From Consotaella salsifontis (GTDB taxonomy: Bacteria; Pseudomonadota; Alphaproteobacteria; Rhizobiales; Rhizobiaceae), in assembly GCF_900167365.1 (NCBI RefSeq), contig NZ_FUXL01000002.1, forward strand, positions 310,001 through 374,000: DNA of 64,000 nt, written 5' to 3'. Positions 1 to 6,709 of this stretch are shown here, one piece after another. The translations under genes were made by a program, and so were the position numbers. The number at the start of each line of letters is the position of its first letter. Position 1 is the stretch's first letter. The notes beneath the pieces were generated by a model that was not told the origin of the DNA, did not search any database, and was given only the letters and a program-made list of their open reading frames with translations.

Positions 1-476
1 GCGCGGATGACACCGTCACGGTCGAGAATGAAGGTCGTCGGGAAGACGCCGACCTCGAAGCGCTGGGAGGAGAGGTTGAGCGCGTCCATCGCCATGGCGA
101 AATCGATCCCGTTGTCGGCGATGGCGTCATCCACGGCCTTGCGGTTGCCGCCGGTGTTGACGAGGAGCACGTCGAGCCCCTCGGCGCCATAGCGACGCCT
201 CAGCTCGACCAGTTCCGGCATCTCCTTCAGGCAGGGCGCGCAGCCGCCGAGCCAAAAGCCGAGCACCAGCACCTTTCCCTTGTAGGCATCGAGGCCGTGA
301 TCGGCGACGCCGATCGGGTCCTGCACCGCCTCCAGAGCCAGGGACGGCGGATGATCGCCCACCTTCACGCCGGTCGCCGTCTCGCCGGCGTCGCTGCATG
401 CGGCCAGAGAGGTCAACGCCGCGAGCGCGACGACACCGCCCACGCAATTCCTCAACGCTCCAGCCGAGAAAGCCAT
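1..476 (-). CDS. Thioredoxin-fold lipoprotein (TlpA/ResA-like), 3' end cut by window
   Basis: Translation of the reverse strand gives an open frame from ATG at 476 to the window edge (158 codons, C-terminus missing). The N-terminus has a hydrophobic signal ending in a lipobox (LTSLAAC), so it is a probable lipoprotein facing the periplasm. A thioredoxin active site, GGCAPC, follows YKGKVLVLGFWL, and the cis-Pro region is FPTTF. A good Shine-Dalgarno sequence (AAAGGA) lies about 5 nt upstream. It is the last visible gene of the P19-type iron locus and corresponds in position to the second thioredoxin of the Campylobacter locus (Cj1665). Its likely role is thiol reduction in the periplasm; partners are unknown. 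Its first codon sits 4 bp from the start of the cytochrome gene on the other strand. Confidence 0.82.
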   Translation of the reverse strand, partial: MAFSAGALRNCVGGVVALAALTSLAACSDAGETATGVKVGDHPPSLALEAVQDPIGVADHGLDAYKGKVLVLGFWLGGCAPCLKEMPELVELRRRYGAEGLDVLLVNTGGNRKAVDDAIADNGIDFAMAMDALNLSSQRFEVGVFPTTFILDRDGVIR

Positions 477-479
477 CCC

Positions 480-797
480 TTGTCCTTTCGTATTCGCGGC
501 GCCGCCGCCGCGCTGTTCATCGCTGTCTTGGCTGTTCCCCTCCCCGCCCTGGCGGACGAGGATGGCGCGGAGCTTTTTCGCTCCACCTGTGCCGATTGCC
601 ACGGCGCCAAGGGCGATCAGCGCGCCCTTGGCCAGTCGCGTCCAATCGCGACGCTCGATGCCGCGACCATCACCGAGACCCTTATCGCCCGCCGCGCCGC
701 TCCCCGCACCATGCAGGATCGCGTCAAGGCGGCGCTCACCGACGACGAGGTGAAGGCCCTAGCCGACTACGTTTCCTCTCTCGGCGGTGGGAGCTGA
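480..797 (+). CDS. Small secreted c-type cytochrome, antisense within the iron locus
   Basis: The 105-codon frame starts at TTG 480. It has a clean Sec signal (charged n-region, then AAAALFIAVLAVPLPALA) followed by a class I cytochrome c domain of about 80 residues. The heme attachment motif is CADCH, a candidate axial Met lies in PRTMQD, and the C-terminal helix is DDEVKALADYVSSL. No ATG, GTG or CTG lies close upstream in frame, and a weak GAGAAAG sits at SD distance. The gene runs opposite to its neighbours. Its start is back to back with the thioredoxin gene at 476, and its end overlaps the 3' end of the other thioredoxin gene (759-797). It could be an electron donor or acceptor for the iron/thiol system, which is inference. 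The domain call is firm; the start is less so. Confidence 0.8.
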   Translation: MSFRIRGAAAALFIAVLAVPLPALADEDGAELFRSTCADCHGAKGDQRALGQSRPIATLDAATITETLIARRAAPRTMQDRVKAALTDDEVKALADYVSSLGGGS

Positions 798-1298
798 GAG
801 AAGCGGTCCGATCTTCTCGCCGAGGGCCTTCTCGTTGAGCGGACCGTTGACGCGCTCGATCAACCGCCCCTCCCCGTCGATCAGGAACGAGGTCGGCGCG
901 GCCAGCACGTTGTAGCGCGCGCTGGTCAGGTCGAGCCGATCCGTCAGGAGCGGCATGGACAGGTCCAGCCGGCGCACTGTGGCGCGCACGACGTCTTCCG
1001 ACTCGCCCATATTGATGGCGAGGATGGCGACGCCCTTGTTCTGGTTGGCGCGATAGAAGGCGTCGAAATCCGGAAGCTCCGCGAGGCACGGTCCGCAGCT
1101 CGCCTGCCAGAAGTTGACCAGGACGACCTTGCCCTTGAGATCCGCGAGGCGAACGGTGGAGCCGTCGAGGTCCGTGGCAACGATCTCCGGCGCCGTCCTG
1201 TCGCCGTCCGGCTGGCGCAGGGCTTCCTCGCGCTTGTCGTCGCAGGCGGCAAGCAGCACCAGCGCCCCGAGGGCCAGGGAGAGGGCGAGCCGCCTCAT
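759..1298 (-). CDS. TlpA-like thioredoxin lipoprotein
   Basis: 179 residues. The N-terminus is a lipoprotein signal with lipobox LLAAC. The thioredoxin active site SCGPC is preceded by KGKVVLVNFWQA, and the cis-Pro motif is AAPTSF. This is a typical TlpA/ResA-type membrane-anchored thiol-disulfide oxidoreductase acting in the periplasm. The start codon overlaps the stop of the upstream ABC ATPase gene (ATGA at 1298-1295), indicating translational coupling in the iron operon. It corresponds in order to Cj1664 of the Campylobacter P19 locus. The CGPC dipeptide differs from the CAPC of its neighbour, so the two are distinct paralogues rather than a recent duplication. Confidence 0.85.
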   Translation of the reverse strand: MRRLALSLALGALVLLAACDDKREEALRQPDGDRTAPEIVATDLDGSTVRLADLKGKVVLVNFWQASCGPCLAELPDFDAFYRANQNKGVAILAINMGESEDVVRATVRRLDLSMPLLTDRLDLTSARYNVLAAPTSFLIDGEGRLIERVNGPLNEKALGEKIGPLLSAPTAERGNVVG

Positions 1299-2026
1299 GC
1301 CTTCCTCCCGTGCTCCAGGCGCAGGATGCGGTCCGCCTGCCGGCCGAGCGCCGGGTTGTGGGTGACGAGGACGATGGTCCGTCCCTCTGCCCGCAGGCTT
1401 TCCAATAGCTTCATCACCCGGCGCTCGTTGTCGGCGTCGAGATTGCCGGTCGGCTCGTCCGCGAGGATGAGCGCCGGCGCGTTGATCAGGGCGCGGGCGA
1501 TGCAGACGCGCTGCTGCTCGCCGCCCGAAAGCTGGGACGGCAGATGGCCGGCGCGCTCGGCCAGCCCCACCCGCTCCAGTGCCTCCAGCGCCTCGTCGCG
1601 ATCAGCCACCGAGTGATAGTGCTGGGCGAGCATGACGTTCTCGACCGCCGAAAGGTAGGGGATCAGGTGGAACTGCTGGAAGACGAGGCCGATCTTCTCG
1701 CGGCGGATGACCACCCGGTCCTTTTCCGTGAGGTTCGCGGTCTCGATGCCGTCGAGGCGATAGGAGCCGGAGGTCGGCGCGTCGAGCAGCGACAGGATGT
1801 TGAGCAGCGTCGTCTTGCCCGAGCCGGAAGGGCCCATGATGGCGAGGAACTCGCCCTCTCCGACACGGAAGGTCACGTCGTCCAGCGCCGCGACCTGGCC
1901 GAAATGGCGGGAGAGCGCATCACAGCCGATCACCTCGCGAGACGGGTTCGGGATCGGCGCGCTCGTCGTGGCGGCATCGTCGGAGACGGCGGCGAACGCC
2001 GTTCCATCCATGGGAGCCATGATCAT
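1295..2026 (-). CDS. ABC transporter ATPase, MacB/LolD type (P19 locus)
   Basis: About 243 residues, with Walker [11 protein letters not shown]-loop [11 protein letters not shown], signature LSGGEQQRV, Walker [14 protein letters not shown] and H-loop VTHN. This pattern is that of MacB/LolD/FtsE ATPases, which power mechanotransmission rather than classical import. It pairs with the two FtsX-fold permeases encoded immediately upstream. ATG 2026 overlaps the permease stop (ATGA), but the SD AGAGGAG is better spaced for ATG 2020, so the true start may be six bases further in. The frame stays open far upstream of 2026, but that stretch lies over the permease gene and is not used. It is equivalent to Cj1663. 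The energised substrate of this complex is not known from sequence. Confidence 0.85.
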   Translation of the reverse strand: MIMAPMDGTAFAAVSDDAATTSAPIPNPSREVIGCDALSRHFGQVAALDDVTFRVGEGEFLAIMGPSGSGKTTLLNILSLLDAPTSGSYRLDGIETANLTEKDRVVIRREKIGLVFQQFHLIPYLSAVENVMLAQHYHSVADRDEALEALERVGLAERAGHLPSQLSGGEQQRVCIARALINAPALILADEPTGNLDADNERRVMKLLESLRAEGRTIVLVTHNPALGRQADRILRLEHGRKA

Positions 2027-3231
2027 TCTCCTCTCAAGACGCGGGCGGGCACGACGCGAACGGCGCCGCGAATGGGCAACATCGCGGCGGCAAGCGCCGC
2101 GATCAGGCACAGTCCCAGCGTCAGCGGGACCATGCCGGGGCGGAACGTCACCCAGGCGCTGAAGACGGCCTGCCCCAGAAGCTGGGCCAGAAGGAAGCCG
2201 CCGACAATGCCGATCGCGACCGCGACGAGACAGACGAGCGCCGTCTCGGCCAGAAACTGAGCGACGATCGAGCCGTCGGAGGCGCCGATCGCCTTTTGCA
2301 GGCCGATCTGCGGCGTGCGCTCGGCGACCATGGCGGTCAGCGTGGCGTTGACGCAAAGCGTGGTGATGACGAGGATGATGAGCGCCACCAGCGCCATCAG
2401 CCCGTCGATCTTGCCGAGGATCTGGCCGTCCGCCTCGGACACCTTGCGGATGGGACGCGCCTCGATGCCGGGAAAGCGCTGGCCGATCGAGGCGGCGAGG
2501 CTATCGGCCTCGGCGCCGTCGGCCACGATGGAGGCCATGGCGAAGTTCGCCTTGCCCGGCTCGTTCAGGATCTTCTGCGCCAGCGCCAGATTGATGAAGA
2601 TCTGGTCGTCCTCGGCCTCGCCGGTGTCCATGATGCCCTTGATGGTGACGCTCGCCTGGGTGCTGCGGTCGCGGTTCACAATGGTGACGGGATCGCCGAC
2701 CTTCAGCCCCATGGAGGTCGCGAGGCGCCGCCCGACCATGGCGTTGCGATCGTCGAACGATGCCGCGATCCATCCTCCGTCCACCTGCCAATAGGGCGCG
2801 AGGGCGCGCATGGCCGCCATATCGGCGCCGACGAGCACCGCGTTGCCGCGATCGAGCCGCACGACGCCGTAGAGATAGGGCGTCGCGCCGACCATCCGAT
2901 CCGCCGGAAGGCTTTTCGCCGCGCTCTCCAGAAGCGAGGCATCAGCCAGACGGCTTTCACCCCCCTGCTTCTCGTCGACATGGGGCGAGATGATGATGTT
3001 CGGGCCGAAGGTTCGCAGCTCCTCGCTCATCTTGATGGAGATGTCGAAGTAGAGGCTCGTGAGGGCGAAGACGACCGCCGCGCCGACGGCGATCGCGCCG
3101 AGGGCTACGGTCAGGCGGCTGCCGCGCTTGGTCAGCGCCCGAACGACCATCAGAGTGAACATGCGCGCGCGCGGGCCGAGCGGGCGGGCCGCCGCTCCGC
3201 CACCGCCAGAAGCGTTGCGATCAGTGGCCAT
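2023..3231 (-). CDS. FtsX/MacB-type ABC permease, copy 1 (P19 locus)
   Basis: 402 residues. There is an N-terminal transmembrane helix ([20 protein letters not shown]), a periplasmic MacB_PCD-like domain up to roughly residue 260, then three C-terminal helices of the FtsX domain with [11 protein letters not shown], the motif that docks the ATPase. It is 4 bp coupled to the ATPase gene downstream and overlaps the other permease gene upstream by 11 bp. Two different permease chains in tandem imply a heterodimeric MacB-like assembly. By position it is equivalent to Cj1662. It is expected in the inner membrane, working with the ATPase and thioredoxin partners on periplasmic iron or redox chemistry. 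Confidence 0.83.
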   Translation of the reverse strand: MATDRNASGGGGAAARPLGPRARMFTLMVVRALTKRGSRLTVALGAIAVGAAVVFALTSLYFDISIKMSEELRTFGPNIIISPHVDEKQGGESRLADASLLESAAKSLPADRMVGATPYLYGVVRLDRGNAVLVGADMAAMRALAPYWQVDGGWIAASFDDRNAMVGRRLATSMGLKVGDPVTIVNRDRSTQASVTIKGIMDTGEAEDDQIFINLALAQKILNEPGKANFAMASIVADGAEADSLAASIGQRFPGIEARPIRKVSEADGQILGKIDGLMALVALIILVITTLCVNATLTAMVAERTPQIGLQKAIGASDGSIVAQFLAETALVCLVAVAIGIVGGFLLAQLLGQAVFSAWVTFRPGMVPLTLGLCLIAALAAAMLPIRGAVRVVPARVLRGE

Positions 3232-4540
3232 GGAGCACCTCCGCCGGCGAGAGGGAGGAGATGCTGCGCGCCGGCAGGATCGAGCCCAGCATCACGGTCG
3301 CCACTGAGACGACAAGGACGATCGGCACCGTGATCCACTGAAAGTCGATGCCGGTGCCGAAGACGCTGCGCCCGACCACCTGAGCGAGGCCGACGCCGAC
3401 AATGAGACCGAGAACGCCCCCGACCAGCCCGACCATCGCCGCCTCGCCGAGGAAGAGCGCCTGGATCTCCCAGCGGCGCGCCCCGAGCGCCTTCATCAGG
3501 CCGATCTCGCGCGAGCGCTCCAGCACCGTCGTGTTCATCAGCGAGGACACCGCCATCGCCGCGGCTAGAATGGCGGCGAGACTGACGGTGAGGAGCAGAA
3601 CCTGAATGCGCCCGATCACCACGCCCTCGCTGGCCGCCACCTGCCAGATCGGCCGGGCGGCGGCGTTGGGCACCGCTTCCTCGATCTGATGGGCGATGGA
3701 GCTGACATAGGCCGTGCAATACCAGACGTCGTATTCCTCGGCGGTCAGCTGGCCGGTGTCGCGGCGGGCGCGGTTCGAAAGCTCGTTCTCGGGGATCGTC
3801 AGGGCCGAGACGTCGACCGACTGAACCTGCCCCTCGAGGCCGGTCATACCCTGGACCAGGGCGAGCGGCGCGACGACGGCATCGTCCTCGGCGTCGCCCG
3901 TCGATAGGATGCCGGACACCTTGACTGTCTCGGCGGCTCCGCTGTCAGCGGCGAGCGAAAGCGTCAGTTCGTCCCCCGTCTTCACATCAAGCCGCGAGGC
4001 GAGGTTGGCGCCGACGAGCACCTCCTCGGAGGGCGCGCCGGCCATGTCTTCGTTCGGCCAGGCACCGTCTACCCGCCAGAATGGGTTGGTCGCCCTGACG
4101 CCGGTGCGGTAGTCGGGATCGTCCGGCAAGGCCAGCGGGTGGTCGAAATAGGTGCCGACGAGATTCACCTCGGCCGGTTTCGACGTATCCGCCGCACCCT
4201 CGACCCGTGCGGCGACGGCAAGGCGTGGCGACAGGCCGACGATGTTGTTGCGCCAGAAGATGTCCTTGATCTTGGGAAGATCGGCCTCTTCCAGCGTGTC
4301 CTGGTCCTTCAACGGGTTGTAGTCGACACCGTCGATCACCAGCGGCATGGCCTCCGCCTTGGGCGAGACGCGGATGTTGGAGCCGTAGGACTTCATCTCC
4401 TTTGCCATCTTGTCGCCGACGTCGACGGAAAGGGAAAAGAGCGTGGTGATCAGCGCCGCTGAAAGGGCGACGGTGATCGCCGCGAGGCTCTTGCGCCGGC
4501 GCCCTTCCAGAACGGAGCGCCACAGCATCCGGCCCAACAT
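3221..4540 (-). CDS. FtsX/MacB-type ABC permease, copy 2 (P19 locus)
   Basis: 439 residues with the same architecture as its neighbour: one N-terminal helix (LAAITVALSAALITTLFSL), a larger periplasmic MacB_PCD domain, and C-terminal FtsX helices with EIGLMKALGARRWE. The periplasmic part holds a single cysteine near WYCTAYVSS, a possible contact for the periplasmic thioredoxins (inference). The stop lies 11 bp inside the next permease gene. The start follows the DUF2318 gene after 3 bp, so the row is tightly coupled. By position it is equivalent to Cj1661. Confidence 0.83.
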   Translation of the reverse strand: MLGRMLWRSVLEGRRRKSLAAITVALSAALITTLFSLSVDVGDKMAKEMKSYGSNIRVSPKAEAMPLVIDGVDYNPLKDQDTLEEADLPKIKDIFWRNNIVGLSPRLAVAARVEGAADTSKPAEVNLVGTYFDHPLALPDDPDYRTGVRATNPFWRVDGAWPNEDMAGAPSEEVLVGANLASRLDVKTGDELTLSLAADSGAAETVKVSGILSTGDAEDDAVVAPLALVQGMTGLEGQVQSVDVSALTIPENELSNRARRDTGQLTAEEYDVWYCTAYVSSIAHQIEEAVPNAAARPIWQVAASEGVVIGRIQVLLLTVSLAAILAAAMAVSSLMNTTVLERSREIGLMKALGARRWEIQALFLGEAAMVGLVGGVLGLIVGVGLAQVVGRSVFGTGIDFQWITVPIVLVVSVATVMLGSILPARSISSLSPAEVLHGH

Positions 4541-4543
4541 CGC

Positions 4544-6022
4544 CTAGCCCTCCACCTGCTCGTGGCCCTGAACGCGCAGCCGCCGCGCCTCATTGCCCTT
4601 GGTGTATTTTCCGGGGTCGGCCTTGAACGCCTCGTAGGAGTCCTTGCCGGAGAAGAAGTAGGTCCGCCCGCCATAGTCGTAGCGATAGGGCGCCTTGAGG
4701 TTGTTGACGCTCTCGCCGTTGACGGGGTCCACCGTATCGACCTCGACGACCTCGGAGAAATACGAAGCGCCCTTGTCGAGATCGGCTTTGGCGATGACGA
4801 TGGTGTCGCCGGCGACCTGATGCTTCAGTGGGATGGGATTGCAGCCGCCGGGCTTGCCGATGGACGGCTTGAAGATCCGCACGCCGCAGGCGATGCAGAT
4901 GATCTCCTCGCCGCGCTGGATATAGCCGTCGTCGCCGCAGATCATGCAGGCATCGAAGACGACGCCGATCCGGACGTGTTCGGCGTCGTAGCGGTTGATG
5001 AGGAAGAAGCGGACGCGATGGCCGTCGGCGGCGACATAGGCGTAGCGATGAAGGTCGCCGTCCTTCACCTGCTCGATCGGGATGCGGACCTCGCCCTTCT
5101 CGTCCGGCGTCACCGGTGCGGCGGCCGAGAGCGCGGGCGGCAGGGACGCGTACAGGTCCTGGTAGGCGAGCACGGCGAAGAGAAACACCGCCACTCCCGC
5201 AAGGCGCGTGCGCCAGCGCCGCTCGAACAGCGCCCTCGCCCTCACCTTGCGATGCTCGACGCGCTCGGCGCTTGGCGCGGCATCGGCCAAGGGCGGCACG
5301 CGGGGGCTGCGCAGGACCGTCGCGATGCCGAGGATGAGGAGAAGCGCCAGCTCGGCATAGGCCGCCCAGGGCGCGACCATCAGCACCTTGGCGACATAGG
5401 AGATGCGGCCCGACGAAACGCCGATGGCGTCGAGCTTCAGAAGGCCGAGCATGACGGCCGCCGAACCGGCGACGACCTCCATGGCAAGCACCAGCGCGAG
5501 AACCGCGAGCGCGAGCCAGCGCGGTGCGCGCGCAACCACCCGCGCGCCCACCAACGCCAGCGCCAGAAGGAGCGCTACGCCGATGACGAGGGCCGCCGAA
5601 TTGACGATCATCTCGGTGTTGACGACGCCGGTAACTGTCAGGCTCCGGTTGGCGCTGGCCGAGGCCGCGTCGTAGATGCCGCGCGCCGCGAACGCGGCGA
5701 GAAGGAAAAGCGCCGTGGCGTGGGCGAGGACCGTGCCCTTGCCGCGACGGATCAGGACTGCCAGGAGCCCGACCAGAGCGAGCAAGGCCAGCGCCGCGAC
5801 GACCAGCGTCAGCCCATGGATCAAGGTCCCGACGACGATCTCGCTGGAATTGATCGCGGCGGCAAGCGTCGCCACCCCGCCGCCGACGAAGCCGGCGACC
5901 AGCGCCAGAACGCCGCCGGCCGGCAGCGCACCGTTCGCGCGCCTGGCCAGAGAGGGAACCAGAGCCATGATCACCGCGAGCGGCAGGAGCGCGTGAGCCA
6001 ATGCCGCGATATAGAACGCCAT
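4544..6022 (-). CDS. DUF2318 Fe-S-type membrane protein with C-terminal YHS-like domain
   Basis: 492 residues from ATG 6022, which has the better SD; GTG 6040 lies within the AAGGAAGGGG ribosome site. The N-terminal part (about residues 1-245) has many hydrophobic helices. A further helix near 275 precedes a periplasmic DUF2318 domain with five cysteines in metal-site spacing: CMIC (359-362), CIAC (376-379) and Cys394. The last 60 residues form a YHS-like fold (DPVNGESV from 432, then GRTYFFSGKDSYEAF and ADPGKY), but the cysteines normal for YHS domains are absent. It is the counterpart of Cj1660 and probably shuttles electrons or metal between P19/FTR1 and the permease complex. The DUF2318 call is strong; the YHS call rests on motif reading. 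Confidence 0.82.
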   Translation of the reverse strand: MAFYIAALAHALLPLAVIMALVPSLARRANGALPAGGVLALVAGFVGGGVATLAAAINSSEIVVGTLIHGLTLVVAALALLALVGLLAVLIRRGKGTVLAHATALFLLAAFAARGIYDAASASANRSLTVTGVVNTEMIVNSAALVIGVALLLALALVGARVVARAPRWLALAVLALVLAMEVVAGSAAVMLGLLKLDAIGVSSGRISYVAKVLMVAPWAAYAELALLLILGIATVLRSPRVPPLADAAPSAERVEHRKVRARALFERRWRTRLAGVAVFLFAVLAYQDLYASLPPALSAAAPVTPDEKGEVRIPIEQVKDGDLHRYAYVAADGHRVRFFLINRYDAEHVRIGVVFDACMICGDDGYIQRGEEIICIACGVRIFKPSIGKPGGCNPIPLKHQVAGDTIVIAKADLDKGASYFSEVVEVDTVDPVNGESVNNLKAPYRYDYGGRTYFFSGKDSYEAFKADPGKYTKGNEARRLRVQGHEQVEG

Positions 6023-6047
6023 TGTCCCCTTCCTTTCCACGACCGGC

Positions 6048-6075
6048 GCGGCGCTCCGCGAAACGCGGGCGCCGC
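6048..6075 (-). other. Strong stem-loop between p19 and the DUF2318 gene
   Basis: GGCGC/GCGCC and CCGCG/CGCGG arms, plus two more flanking pairs, form a stem of about 12 bp with one bulged base and an AAA loop. It lies in the 79-bp gap after p19. No U-run follows on the minus strand, so it fits a processing or stability hairpin better than an intrinsic terminator. Confidence 0.5.
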
Positions 6076-6101
6076 CCCAATGTCATCTCTTTAAGTACGG
6101 C

Positions 6102-6626
6102 CTACTTCAGCGGCACGTACTGGAATTCGAAATCGACATCGAACGGCTGGAACCACTGGCCGACGCCGCTCGCCTCGTCCGTATGACGGCCGAAGCCCTG
6201 CTTGGACGGTGGGTCGATGTGATAGGTCAGCTTGTAGTTGCCAGCGCCCGGCATCTTAATGTTCGAGCCGTAATGCGGGCCGTCGACGGCGACCATCGGC
6301 ATCAGATTGCCGGTCAGCACCTTGCCCGTGTCCGTGTTCTGAAGGTTGTAGGAAACCGTCAGATACGGCACCCATTCGCCCGCGCCGAAGCCGTTGGGAT
6401 TGCCCTGGGCGGAGTGGATGTCGGCCTCGAGGTGGATATCGGCCTGAGACGCCGGCAGATCGATGCCGCGCGGCTCCATGTCGATGGGCTTCAGGTAGAC
6501 CGCCGCCACGTCCAGCGTGTTGAGCGTCTGCCCTTCGCCGATCGGGTATTCCTTGAACTCCTCGGCGGCAAAGGCGCTGGAGGCGCCGAAGGCAAGGATC
6601 GAGGCGGTGAGGACCAGGTGCTTCAT
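6102..6626 (-). CDS. p19: P19-type periplasmic iron/copper-binding protein
   Basis: 174 residues, with a signal peptide cleaved after AFGASSAFA. The mature protein is the P19/Tpd (FetP) family, an immunoglobulin-like dimer that binds Cu and ferric iron for FTR1-dependent import. Candidate metal ligands are visible: His65 with Glu67 in DIHLE, then His71, Met109 and Met111 in NLMPM, His118 in DGPHYG, and His136 and His148. The Met111-His118 spacing matches the Met-His pair of characterised P19. The SD GGAAGGAG lies 7 nt before ATG 6626. It sits between the FTR1 permease and the DUF2318 protein, with hairpins in both flanking gaps, suggesting its mRNA segment is separately stabilised. Confidence 0.93.
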   Translation of the reverse strand: MKHLVLTASILAFGASSAFAAEEFKEYPIGEGQTLNTLDVAAVYLKPIDMEPRGIDLPASQADIHLEADIHSAQGNPNGFGAGEWVPYLTVSYNLQNTDTGKVLTGNLMPMVAVDGPHYGSNIKMPGAGNYKLTYHIDPPSKQGFGRHTDEASGVGQWFQPFDVDFEFQYVPLK

Positions 6627-6670
6627 GTTTGTCTCCTTCCTGGTGTTGGCAAAGCAAGGGTTCGAGGCGG

Positions 6671-6691
6671 GTCGGCCAGCCAGCGGCCGAC
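6671..6691 (-). other. Perfect inverted repeat between the FTR1 and p19 genes
   Basis: GTCGGCC and GGCCGAC arms (7 bp, 7-nt loop) lie in the 83-bp gap between the permease stop and p19. There is no following U-tract. It is a candidate RNA stability or processing element on the operon transcript. Confidence 0.45.
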
Positions 6692-6709
6692 GGCATTTGA
6701 TGCGCGGCG

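Noticed and set aside
4562-6094. Long open frame on the plus strand (510 codons) opposite the DUF2318 gene
   Set aside because: Mirror of a high-GC coding frame; the translation is rich in Arg, Asp and Gly without hydrophobic core, while the minus strand gives a clear membrane protein with family motifs.
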